From Anaerolineales bacterium (GTDB lineage: Bacteria; Chloroflexota; Anaerolineae; 4572-78; J111), in assembly GCA_015075405.1 (NCBI GenBank), contig JABTUK010000004.1:744001-808000 (forward strand): 64,000 bases of DNA. The letters run 5' to 3'. The notes beneath the pieces were generated by a model. The model searched no databases. It saw nothing but the letters and a program-made list of their open reading frames with translations, and was not told the DNA's origin. The position numbers and the translations under genes were made by a program. This document shows positions 7,619 to 15,484 of the stretch, one piece after another (the stretch's first letter is position 1; each line of letters opens with the position of its first letter).

Positions 7619-9176
7619 GCACAGCCAATTAGTTCAGGCGTTAAGTCAAAACGGCCAGGGGGTGCAGGTTTTACCGGCAGATGAATATAACGCCACCCTG
7701 GTGGCCAACGCTCACCCCCCCGATTGGCAAAATCCCACACCGGCCCCCATTTACAACCTGGTGGTCATCGGCGGCGGCTCGGCGGGGTTACTGGCGGCGG
7801 TAGCGGCGGCCGGGTTGGGGGCCAAAGTAGCCGTCATCGAGCGACATTTGTTGGGCGGCGACTGTTTGAATACCGGCTGTGTCCCTTCCAAAACGATTAT
7901 CCGCTCGGCCAAAGCGCTGGGCGACCTGAGTCTGGCCGCCGAACTGGGCCTCGAGATACCAGCGGGAGCCAAAGCCGACTTTGGCGCGGTGATGGCGCGG
8001 ATGCGCCGGATTCGGGCCGGACTCAGTTATCACGATTCGGCGCAGCGTTTTGCAGATGAAGGGGTGGATGTCTTTCTGGGCGAAGGCCGCTTTAGCGACC
8101 GCAACAGCGTCGAAGTGGCCGGAGCGACCCTTAAGTTCAAAAAAGCAGTCGTGGCCACCGGCAGCCGGGCGGTCGCGCCACCCATCGAGGGCCTGGCCGA
8201 GGCCGGCTATCTAACCAACGAAACCTTCTTCTCTCTGACCGAGCGGCCTGACCGGCTGGCGGTGATTGGGGCCGGCCCCATCGGCAGCGAACTGGCCCAG
8301 GCCATGCAGCGGCTGGGCTGCCAGGTGACCGTGTTCGATATCTTGCCCCAGGTGCTCGGTCGTGAGGATCGAGACGCGGCTCACTTGGTCGAGCAGGCCA
8401 TGCGGCGCGATGGCGTGGAGTTTGTGCTGGAAGCCAAGTTGAAGCGAGTGGTCAGGCAGGGACAGGTCAAGCTTATCTATTTTGAACAGCATGGGCAGGA
8501 ACAATCGGTCACGGCGGACGAAATCCTGGTTGCCGCCGGGCGAGCGCCCAATGTCGAAGGGCTAAACCTCGAAGCGGCCGGGGTGGCCTACACCAAAAAA
8601 GGGATCGAGGTCAACGACTATCTGCAATCGAGCAATCCCAACATCTACGCCGCCGGCGATGTCGGCCTGAAATACCAGTTTACCCATACCGCCGACGCCT
8701 CGGCCCGGCTGGTGCTGCAAAACGCCCTCTTTTTGGGCCGCAAAAAGGTGAGCGCGCTGACCATTCCCTGGTGTACCTACACCGACCCGGAGGTGGCTCA
8801 CGTGGGCCTCTATCCCGCCGAGGCGGAGGCCGCCGGGATGGCTATTGAGACCTTTGTCCAGCCCTTCAGCAAGGTGGACCGGGCCATTGCCGATGGCGAA
8901 GAGGCCGGCTTTGTCAAAATCCACGTCAAAAAAGGCAGCGACCGGATTGTCGGCGCGACAATTGTGGCCCGCCACGCCGGGGAAATCATCAGCGAAATTA
9001 CCACGGCTATGGTCGGCGGGGTGGGCTTGAAGACCCTGGCCCAGGTGATCCATCCCTATCCTACCCAGGCCGAGGCTATTCGCAAGGTGGCCGACGCCTA
9101 CAACCGCACCCGCCTGACCCCAACGGTGAAGGGGCTGTTTTCGCGCTGGTTCGCCTTCAATCGGGCTTTGCCTTGA
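7593..9176 (+). CDS. MerA-like pyridine nucleotide-disulfide oxidoreductase
   Basis: A FAD/NAD(P)H disulfide oxidoreductase of about 527 residues. It has the FAD motif G-G-G-S-A-G near residue 60, redox disulfide C91-L-N-T-G-C96 followed by V-P-S-K, NAD motif G-A-G-P-I-G-S-E near 230, the second FAD motif Y-A-A-G-D-V near 355, and the C-terminal H-P-Y-P-T-Q-A-E dimer interface. The extra N-terminal stretch (about 55 residues) has no CxxC, so it is not a mercury-binding HMA domain, and no C-terminal vicinal cysteines are seen; mercuric reduction is therefore not supported. I chose ATG 7593 over 7575 because AGGAG is 7-8 nt before it. It overlaps the TVP38 gene by 26 bp. The two families are often adjacent or fused. 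Confidence 0.87.
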   Translation: MSSTPAFLKHSQLVQALSQNGQGVQVLPADEYNATLVANAHPPDWQNPTPAPIYNLVVIGGGSAGLLAAVAAAGLGAKVAVIERHLLGGDCLNTGCVPSKTIIRSAKALGDLSLAAELGLEIPAGAKADFGAVMARMRRIRAGLSYHDSAQRFADEGVDVFLGEGRFSDRNSVEVAGATLKFKKAVVATGSRAVAPPIEGLAEAGYLTNETFFSLTERPDRLAVIGAGPIGSELAQAMQRLGCQVTVFDILPQVLGREDRDAAHLVEQAMRRDGVEFVLEAKLKRVVRQGQVKLIYFEQHGQEQSVTADEILVAAGRAPNVEGLNLEAAGVAYTKKGIEVNDYLQSSNPNIYAAGDVGLKYQFTHTADASARLVLQNALFLGRKKVSALTIPWCTYTDPEVAHVGLYPAEAEAAGMAIETFVQPFSKVDRAIADGEEAGFVKIHVKKGSDRIVGATIVARHAGEIISEITTAMVGGVGLKTLAQVIHPYPTQAEAIRKVADAYNRTRLTPTVKGLFSRWFAFNRALP

Positions 9177-9196
9177 ATCCTAATTTCTAGCTCATC

Positions 9197-9237
9197 TCGC
9201 ACCCTTCGATACGCGCTTCGCGCTACTCAGGATGCGA
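9197..9237. repeat. CCTTCGATACG repeat (family P4), copy 1
   Basis: TCGCACCCT and AGGATGCGA form outer arms around CGATACGCGCTTCGCGCTACTC. Related sequences occur at 29906-30005 (inside a longer inverted repeat), near 36979-37020 and at 37029-37082. It fills the gap before the solute-binding protein gene. Confidence 0.65.
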
Positions 9238-9271
9238 TAACACCTTATTCTGAATAGAGGAGGAGATACTG

Positions 9272-10594
9272 ATGAATAACTACCGTTTCACCACACCTTT
9301 GGTTTTTCTTTTGTTCACTATTTTATCGCTGCTGCTGACCAACTGCGCTGCGGCGGCGGTTGGGTCAGAAACCTCAAGCGATGTGGTCATTTCGGTTCCG
9401 GCGGCCCAGGCCGAAACTGCGCCCGAAGGCGCGACCGCGCCGCCCGGTTACGAGGCCAAAAACTGGGCCGACATTGTGACCGAAGCCAAAGGCCAAACGG
9501 TCAACTGGTACATGTGGGGCGGCCAGGAGAATATCAACACCTGGGTCACCGGCTTTGTCGCCGAGAATGTCAAAAAACAGTATGGTGTGACTCTCAACAT
9601 GGTACCCATCGCCGATACGGTCGAGGCGGTCAACAAGGTGCTGGGCGAAAAAGAGGCGGGGCAAGATACTGCCGGCTCGGTTGACCTGATCTGGATCAAC
9701 GGCGAGAATTTCCGCACCCTGCGCCAGGCCGATCTGCTCTACGGCCCCTGGGCGCGCTATTTGCCCAACACCGGCTACGTCAATTGGGATGATCCCAGCG
9801 TCAGCACCGATCTTGGCCTGCCGGTCAGTGGTTACGAGTCGCCTTATGGCAAGGCCCAGTTTGTGATGATCTATGACAGCGCCAAAGTGGCCCAGCCGCC
9901 GGCCACCCTTGACGGCCTGATCGAGTGGATCAAGGCCAACCCCGGCAAGTTCACCTATCCCGCTCCGCCCGACTTTACCGGCACAGCCTTCATCATGCAC
10001 CTGTGTTATGCCGCCGCCGGCGGCCACGAACAATTTTTGCGAGAGTTTGACCAGACCCTATTTGACGATAAATTCGCCCGGTGTTGGAAGACCCTCAACG
10101 AGATCGAACCTTTCCTCTGGCGCAAGGGGCAAACTTATCCCGAAAGTCACGCCCGCCAACAAGATTTGTTTGCCAATGGGGAAGTTTATTTCGATATGGC
10201 CTACAACCCGGCGGAAGCATCCAGTCTGGTCGAAGCCGGAAAATTCCCCCAAACCACCCGCACCTTTATTTTCGACAGCGGGACCATTGCCAATACCCAT
10301 TATGTCGCTATTCCCTACAACTCGCCGCATAAAGCTGGAGCGATGGTCGTGGCGAACTTCCTGCTTTCGCCCGAAGCGCAGCACAGCAAAGCCGACCCGG
10401 CCAACTGGGGCGACTTCCCGGCCATCGAGGTTTCCCGGCTGCCCGAAAGCTGGCAGCAACAGTTTGCCGCTTTGCCGCGTGGCGTCGCCACCCTGCCGGA
10501 TGAAACGCTGGCCGCGCGCCGTCTGCCCGAACTTCAGGCCACCTGGCGGGTGGCTGCCGAGAAAGCGTGGGAGGAGAACGTACTGAAACAGTAA
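9272..10594 (+). CDS. ynjB: ABC transporter solute-binding lipoprotein, YnjB-like
   Basis: A 440-residue protein with a lipoprotein signal: hydrophobic residues 8-24 then L-L-T-N-C (Cys near 25). The mature part begins with an Ala/Pro/Glu-rich linker and continues as a bilobed binding protein; W-Y-M-W-G-G and V-D-L-I-W-I-N-G-E-N-F-R match the YnjB type (COG4134) that accompanies YnjC/YnjD. GAGGAGAT precedes the ATG. Its stop overlaps the permease start (TAATG). The transported substrate of Ynj systems is not established. Confidence 0.82.
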   Translation: MNNYRFTTPLVFLLFTILSLLLTNCAAAAVGSETSSDVVISVPAAQAETAPEGATAPPGYEAKNWADIVTEAKGQTVNWYMWGGQENINTWVTGFVAENVKKQYGVTLNMVPIADTVEAVNKVLGEKEAGQDTAGSVDLIWINGENFRTLRQADLLYGPWARYLPNTGYVNWDDPSVSTDLGLPVSGYESPYGKAQFVMIYDSAKVAQPPATLDGLIEWIKANPGKFTYPAPPDFTGTAFIMHLCYAAAGGHEQFLREFDQTLFDDKFARCWKTLNEIEPFLWRKGQTYPESHARQQDLFANGEVYFDMAYNPAEASSLVEAGKFPQTTRTFIFDSGTIANTHYVAIPYNSPHKAGAMVVANFLLSPEAQHSKADPANWGDFPAIEVSRLPESWQQQFAALPRGVATLPDETLAARRLPELQATWRVAAEKAWEENVLKQ

Positions 10595-11523
10595 TGGAAA
10601 ACCGGTCCTTAGCCAGACCCCTCGCTTCCCATCTGCCTCCGTCGCAGTCGCCGGCCATCCCCTGGCGGCTGTGGCTGGAGCGGCTTCAGATCATCGTGAT
10701 GCTGGCCCCCGCCCTGGCGGTTATTGGGGGCCTGTTTATGGGTGGGTTGGGCCTGGCTCTGTTACAGAGCTTTGGCTATTTACCTTTGATTGGGCGTAAC
10801 GAACCGTCGCTTGCGGCTTATCATCATATTTTTGGCCAGGAAGCTTTTTATCGCTCCCTCTGGCTAACCTGCTGGATTGCCCTGACTTCAACCGCCCAGT
10901 CCACCCTGCTGGCTATCCTATGCGCCCTGGCGCTGCGGCGTATCGCCCGGGGACAACGTTGGCTCAACTTTCTATTTCAGCTCAACATTCCGATTCCGCA
11001 CCTGGTGGGCGCGATTGGCATTTTATTTCTTTTCTCTCAGAGCGGCTGGCTAGCCCGGTTGGCCTATCTGGCCCAACTCATCGATGAGCCGGCTGATTTC
11101 CCGGCCCTGGTTTTTGACCCCTATGCCTTCGGCATCATTTTGGAATACGTGTGGAAGGAAACTTGTTTTATCGGGGTCATTCTACTGGCCGTTTTACAAT
11201 CGCTTGGTGAAGATTATGAGGATGTGGCCCGCACCCTGGGCGCGAACCGCTGGCAGCGCTTTCGTTACGTGCTGCTGCCCCTGCTGCGGCGAGGGATTCT
11301 GTCCACCTCGGTGTTGGTCTTTGCCTTTAGTTTTGGGGCCTTTGAGGTCCCGTTATTACTCGGCCAGCGTTATCCTTCGGCGCTGCCGGTGCTGGCCTAT
11401 CGCTACTATACCGATGCTGACCTGAACGCTCGCGCCGAAGCGATGGCTTTGAGTGTCATTATTGCTGTCGCCATTACGGTGCTGGTGTATGTTTATCTGA
11501 AATTGGCCGGGCGCGAGACTTAG
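10594..11523 (+). CDS. ynjC: ABC transporter permease, YnjC N-terminal-half-like
   Basis: A membrane permease of about 310 residues (six predicted segments) with the binding-protein-dependent transport EAA loop near residues 205-225 (E-D-Y-E-D-V-A-R-T-L-G-A), which contacts the ATPase. ATG 10594 overlaps the stop of the binding-protein gene; an upstream GTG at 10567 is possible but would overlap by 28 bp. In E. coli, YnjC is a single protein with two permease halves. Here the second half is encoded separately at 12814, after two unrelated membrane genes. Confidence 0.82.
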   Translation: MENRSLARPLASHLPPSQSPAIPWRLWLERLQIIVMLAPALAVIGGLFMGGLGLALLQSFGYLPLIGRNEPSLAAYHHIFGQEAFYRSLWLTCWIALTSTAQSTLLAILCALALRRIARGQRWLNFLFQLNIPIPHLVGAIGILFLFSQSGWLARLAYLAQLIDEPADFPALVFDPYAFGIILEYVWKETCFIGVILLAVLQSLGEDYEDVARTLGANRWQRFRYVLLPLLRRGILSTSVLVFAFSFGAFEVPLLLGQRYPSALPVLAYRYYTDADLNARAEAMALSVIIAVAITVLVYVYLKLAGRET

Positions 11524-11626
11524 TAAACGTCTAAAATTTACTTCCCATTTTGAGTTCCTACGAGTTCCTTTAGTTCCCTGGGAACTCGTAGGAACTTGGG
11601 GGAACTTATTTTTGGACAATCACTTA
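11522..11626. repeat. MITE-like palindromic element P2, copy 1
   Basis: About 105 bp, an imperfect inverted repeat: one arm starts TTAGTAAACGTCTAAAAT and continues to GAGTTCCTACGAGTTCC; the other has GGAACTCGTAGGAACT and ends GGACAATCACTTA. Near-identical copies lie at 34996-35100 and 49571-49674. It begins in the stop codon of the permease gene and ends just before ATG 11631. Confidence 0.85.
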
Positions 11627-11630
11627 ATCT

Positions 11631-12221
11631 ATGCAAACCTATTCGCATTTTCTGATGACCGCCGTGCTCAACGACGGCTTGAAATCTCGCGGCCTGCCGG
11701 TTCACACCAAAGCGTTGCTGTTTGGCTCATTTATGCCGGATGTGCCTTTGTTTTTGTTGACCCTGGGCTATGTTGCCTATCGCGCCTGGATTGACCCACG
11801 CCTACCGGGCGAGCACATTTTTGGCCCGCGGTACGACAATCTCTATTTTCACCATCCGTTGTGGATAACAGGTCATAATCTGTTCCACGCGCCTGTGCTG
11901 ATTGCTTTGATGCTGGGGGTAGGTTATTATCTGGGCCTGCGCCAACAAAAAAAGTGGGGCGTGGCTCTCTTTTGGTTTGCTGTGGCCTGCGGCTTTCACT
12001 CCCTGGTGGATATTTTTACCCATCACGATGACGGCCCCCTGCTCTTTTTTCCGTTCAACTGGGACTACCGTTTCTCTGCCCCGATTAGCTACTGGGATTC
12101 TCGCTACGGCGGCCGGATTTTTGCACCGCTTGAACATCTGCTAGACCTGGCTATTTTGGTTTATTTTGCCGTTGCCTGGGCTTTGCGCCGTAAATTATTG
12201 AAAGGCAAGGAGACAATCTGA
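11631..12221 (+). CDS. YdjM-like membrane-associated putative metal-dependent hydrolase, copy A
   Basis: A 196-residue protein with four to five hydrophobic segments and several conserved histidines and acids: H6 near the start, D-V-P-L near residue 35, Y-F-H-H-P, H-N-L-F-H-A-P, and C-G-F-H-S-L-V-D-I-F-T-H-H-D-D. This fits the YdjM/DUF457 (PF04307-type) group of predicted membrane hydrolases; H-x3-D and H-D-D are plausible metal ligands. It is a tandem duplicate of the next gene and lies between two halves of an ABC permease. Reaction unknown. Confidence 0.65.
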   Translation: MQTYSHFLMTAVLNDGLKSRGLPVHTKALLFGSFMPDVPLFLLTLGYVAYRAWIDPRLPGEHIFGPRYDNLYFHHPLWITGHNLFHAPVLIALMLGVGYYLGLRQQKKWGVALFWFAVACGFHSLVDIFTHHDDGPLLFFPFNWDYRFSAPISYWDSRYGGRIFAPLEHLLDLAILVYFAVAWALRRKLLKGKETI

Positions 12222-12226
12222 AGTCC

Positions 12227-12817
12227 ATGCGCACTCATTCGCATCTTTTGATGACCGCCGTCCTCAACGACGGCTTGAAATCTATCCATGTGCCGGTTCA
12301 CCCCCGGGCGCTGCTGCTCGGTTCTATCCTGCCGGATCTGCCTCTGTTGGTCTTGACCCTGGGTTTTCTGGCCCGGCGTTCCTGGTCCGGTGTGCCCGCC
12401 GCCGCTGACCCCATTTGTGGCCCGCATTTTAACGATCTCTATTTTCACCACCCATTTTGGATAGCTGCGCATAATCTGCTTCACGCCCCCCTGCTGATTG
12501 GATTACTGGCCTGGCTGGGATACCATCCTGGCCTGCGCCGGCAAAAAAAGGGGGGATTGGCCCTGTTTTGGTTTGCTCTGGCCTGCGGCTTTCACGCCTT
12601 GATTGATATCATAACTCACAACAATGACGGCCCCCTGCTCCTTTTCCCCTTCAACTGGCGCTATCGTTTTCCTGCGCCGGTGAGTTATTGGGACGCTGAA
12701 CACGGAGGCAAAAATTTTACTTTATTTGAACGTTTGCTGGATTTTGCTGCGGCAGTTTATTTGGCGGTAGCCTGGAGGCGACGCCGCCGCTCATTCAAGG
12801 CTAAGGAGATGAGGTGA
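12227..12817 (+). CDS. YdjM-like membrane-associated putative metal-dependent hydrolase, copy B
   Basis: Also 196 residues and colinear with copy A throughout (shared T-H/Y-S-H start, L-M-T-A-V-L-N-D-G-L-K-S, Y-F-H-H-P, H-N-L-L-H-A-P, C-G-F-H-A-L-I-D-I). In the last ligand cluster copy A reads T-H-H-D-D and copy B T-H-N-N-D, so one histidine and one aspartate are replaced. The duplicates start 5 bp apart and the stop overlaps the next permease start (GTGA), so translation is coupled to the transporter genes. Confidence 0.65.
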   Translation: MRTHSHLLMTAVLNDGLKSIHVPVHPRALLLGSILPDLPLLVLTLGFLARRSWSGVPAAADPICGPHFNDLYFHHPFWIAAHNLLHAPLLIGLLAWLGYHPGLRRQKKGGLALFWFALACGFHALIDIITHNNDGPLLLFPFNWRYRFPAPVSYWDAEHGGKNFTLFERLLDFAAAVYLAVAWRRRRRSFKAKEMR

Positions 12818-13638
12818 CGGTTAAGTTGGGGCGCTGGGAATATATCTTGAACCGGCTGCTGGTCATCAGTTTGGTCGGTGGTCTGTTATTGCCATTCGTC
12901 CCACTGCTGATCTGGTCTTTTAGCCAGCGTTGGTACTTCCCGGCCCTGCTGCCAACCGAGTGGGGGTGGCGCGCCTGGCAATACGTCTTTGCGCCCGGCT
13001 CACGGGTGCTGCCGGCATTGGGGTATAGCACCTTCGTCGGCCTGGCGGTAACCGGGCTGTCGGCGCTGATCGGTATTCCGGCAGGGCGAGCCTTGGGCTT
13101 GCGCCACTTTCGAGGCAAACGACTGGTAGAGTTTTTGATTCTGGCCCCCATCATCGTCCCGACCCTGGCCGCAGCAATGGGTATCCACGTGGCGTTTATC
13201 CGCTATGGTCTGGCCGACTCGCTGCTGGGGGTGATCCTGGTCCATCTCATTCCGGTTGTCCCTTATATGACCTTGATTATGAGCAGTGTCTTTGCCAATT
13301 ACAGCCCCGAATACGAGGAACAGGCCCGCACCCTGGGCGCCAGGCCGCTCCAGGTTTTCATCTATGTCACCTGGCCGGCAATTTGGCCGGGCGTGTTGGT
13401 GGGCAGCCTGTTCGCCTTTGTCATTTCCTGGAGCCAATACGTGCTAACGCTGATTATCGGCGGTGGGCAGGTCATTACGCTGCCAATGTTGCTTTTTGCC
13501 TTTGCCAACAGTGGCGACAACCCGATCACCGCCGCCTTGAGCCTGGTCTTTATCGCCCCGGCGCTGCTGTTTTTGATGATTACAGCCCGCTACCTGACCG
13601 GCAGGAATGCTGCTCTGGACGGATTTGGAAAATTGTAG
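12814..13638 (+). CDS. ABC transporter permease, YnjC C-terminal-half-like
   Basis: A 274-residue permease with about six membrane segments and the EAA loop E-Y-E-E-Q-A-R-T-L-G-A near residues 165-175. The GTG start (12814) overlaps the preceding TGA, with AAGGAG 5 nt before it. Together with the permease at 10594 it would make the heterodimeric channel for the YnjB-like binding protein and the ATPase at 13642. Confidence 0.83.
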   Translation: MTVKLGRWEYILNRLLVISLVGGLLLPFVPLLIWSFSQRWYFPALLPTEWGWRAWQYVFAPGSRVLPALGYSTFVGLAVTGLSALIGIPAGRALGLRHFRGKRLVEFLILAPIIVPTLAAAMGIHVAFIRYGLADSLLGVILVHLIPVVPYMTLIMSSVFANYSPEYEEQARTLGARPLQVFIYVTWPAIWPGVLVGSLFAFVISWSQYVLTLIIGGGQVITLPMLLFAFANSGDNPITAALSLVFIAPALLFLMITARYLTGRNAALDGFGKL

Positions 13639-13641
13639 AAG

Positions 13642-14709
13642 ATGACGCAAGTAAACCTGATTCATCTCAGCAAAATTTATGAGGGAACTGATGTTCCGGC
13701 GCTTCAGGACCTATCTCTGGAGTTGGCTTCGGGACGAATCACAGCCGTTTTGGGGCCATCGGGCTGTGGTAAAACAACCCTCTTGAAGCTCATCGCCGGG
13801 CTGCTCTACCCCAGCCAGGGCGATATCATCTTCGATGGCCAATCGGTATTACCTATCCCGGCGGAACGGCGAGGCGCGGTGATGGTCTTCCAAAACCATC
13901 TTCTCTTTCCGTATCTATCGGTGGCTGAAAATGTAGGCTTTGGCTTGAAGATGCAGGGGGTTGACCGGCAGACCATCCGCCGCCGGGTAGCCGAGATGTT
14001 GGGACTGGTCCAGTTGCCAGGTTATGAAGAACGCCGTCCCCGCCAGCTTTCCGGCGGACAGCAGCAGCGAGTCGCCCTGGCCCGCGCCTTGATTGTCCAG
14101 CCGCGAGTCCTGCTGCTGGATGAACCGCTGTCTAACCTGGATGCCCACCTGCGCAACGACATGCAGGACCTGATTCTAGAAGTCCAGCGGCGGCTTGGCC
14201 TGACAACCATTATTGTCACGCACGATCAGGTCACGGCGACGACCCTGGCCGACCAGATTGGCCTCATGTTTGATGGGCGCCTGCACCAATTTGGCCGGCC
14301 GCAAGCCTTTTACGAACGCCCGGTCAGCGTGCGGGTGGCCCGTTTCTTTGGGGGCGCCAACTTTGTGCCCGGAATTAAACACGAAGCCCAGGTCGAGACC
14401 GCGCTGGGTATTTTTCATTGTCCCGCTGCTGCCAGCCACCCAGATGGCCCGGTAACCCTGACCATCCGTCCGGAACATCTGCAACTGAGTCAAAATGGGA
14501 TCAGGCAAAATGGGGTCGAAGCCACGGTTCAAAGTTGTCTTTACCTGGGGCTGAATACGCGCTTCAAAGTCCAGACAGCCCAAACCTTGATCCCTTTGGA
14601 GATTGTGACCAGTACAACCCACCTGGAGCAGTTCAGTAAGGGCCAACGAGTCACCCTCCACTTTCCACCGGACAAAATCTGGCTGACTCCCCCGGAGCAG
14701 CCAAAATGA
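13642..14709 (+). CDS. ynjD: ABC transporter ATP-binding protein, YnjD-like
   Basis: 355 residues with all ABC motifs: Walker A G-P-S-G-C-G-K-T near residue 38, Q-loop V-F-Q-N, signature L-S-G-G-Q-Q-Q-R near 135, Walker B L-L-L-D-E-P, D-loop S-N-L-D and H-loop V-T-H-D-Q. Residues 235-350 are a TOBE-type regulatory extension, as in sugar/iron/spermidine importers. It starts 4 bp after the permease stop and energises the import system. Confidence 0.9.
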   Translation: MTQVNLIHLSKIYEGTDVPALQDLSLELASGRITAVLGPSGCGKTTLLKLIAGLLYPSQGDIIFDGQSVLPIPAERRGAVMVFQNHLLFPYLSVAENVGFGLKMQGVDRQTIRRRVAEMLGLVQLPGYEERRPRQLSGGQQQRVALARALIVQPRVLLLDEPLSNLDAHLRNDMQDLILEVQRRLGLTTIIVTHDQVTATTLADQIGLMFDGRLHQFGRPQAFYERPVSVRVARFFGGANFVPGIKHEAQVETALGIFHCPAAASHPDGPVTLTIRPEHLQLSQNGIRQNGVEATVQSCLYLGLNTRFKVQTAQTLIPLEIVTSTTHLEQFSKGQRVTLHFPPDKIWLTPPEQPK

Positions 14710-14718
14710 GGACGTTCC

Positions 14719-15414
14719 ATGCTTGATAATGCGCTGCGACATTTCAAAGATCGTTTATTAGATCCGCTGGCTCGCCGTTTGCCGAAAGCTGCGCCTATCG
14801 CTATCACGTTGATAGCCCTGGTGGTGGGGCTGGTTGGAATTATCCTGCTCACCCAGCAATATTATTGTTGGGGCCTGATTTGCTGGCTGCTGAATCGTCT
14901 TCTGGACGGCCTGGATGGCGCAGTGGCTCGCGTCCACCAGCGGCAGAGCGATTGGGGCGGCTATGTAGACATTCTGAGCGATTATGTCGTTTATGCCGGG
15001 TTTCCGGCGGCGTTGGTGATAGGGACTCCTTCCAGCGGCGGCTATCTCTGCCTGGCCTTTTTATTGGCCTGCTTTTACGTCAATACCGCCTCGTGGATGT
15101 ATCTGGCCGCTATTTTGGAAAAACGTAAACATGGAGCCATAGCCAGGGGTGAATTGACTACCATTACTATGCCGGCCGGTTTGATTGGAGGGACGGAAAC
15201 CATTGTTTTCTACAGCTTGTTTCTGCTCTGGCCGCTCCACCTGGTTCCGTTGTATCTCCTGATGGCCGGGCTGGTGCTGGTCACAGTCGGTCAACGTTTG
15301 GTCTGGGCCAGCCGGCATTTGAGGGAGACAGAAATTTCTTATGAAAATAGCGAACACGCAAAGCGATCAGTCGTCAGTCGTCAGTCGTCACGCGAAGCGA
15401 TCAGTAGTCAGTAG
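14719..15414 (+). CDS. ynjF: CDP-alcohol phosphatidyltransferase, YnjF-like
   Basis: 231 residues with the full CDP-alcohol phosphatidyltransferase motif D-x2-D-G-x2-A-R-x8-G-x3-D-x3-D (from D-G-L-D-G-A-V-A-R near residue 61) and about six membrane segments. The enzyme joins a CDP-activated lipid or alcohol to an alcohol with loss of CMP. E. coli ynjF is also the last gene of the ynj cluster. The final 20 residues are encoded by an intergenic CAGTCGT/CAGTAGT tandem repeat, so the natural C-terminus has probably been extended by repeat sequence. Confidence 0.85.
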   Translation: MLDNALRHFKDRLLDPLARRLPKAAPIAITLIALVVGLVGIILLTQQYYCWGLICWLLNRLLDGLDGAVARVHQRQSDWGGYVDILSDYVVYAGFPAALVIGTPSSGGYLCLAFLLACFYVNTASWMYLAAILEKRKHGAIARGELTTITMPAGLIGGTETIVFYSLFLLWPLHLVPLYLLMAGLVLVTVGQRLVWASRHLRETEISYENSEHAKRSVVSRQSSREAISSQ

Positions 15415-15459
15415 TCGGTTTTACGGATAACTGATAACTGATGACTGTTCACTGATTAC
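15362..15459. repeat. Short tandem words (CAGTCGT / CAGTAGT / ACTGATA)
   Basis: Seven-base words repeat in tandem (GTCAGTC repeated, then GTAGTCA, then AACTGATAACTGATGACTG), with the second part roughly complementary to the first, so it can fold as a hairpin. Similar heptad tracts lie before fumC (24170-24215), before mtnK (45022-45057) and at 52600-52640. Confidence 0.6.
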
Positions 15460-15484
15460 TTTTAATTACAGTGGGCGAAACATT

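Noticed and set aside
7593..9176. Mercuric reductase (merA)
   Set aside because: No HMA CxxC domain, no C-terminal cysteine pair and no mer genes; only the general oxidoreductase fold is supported.
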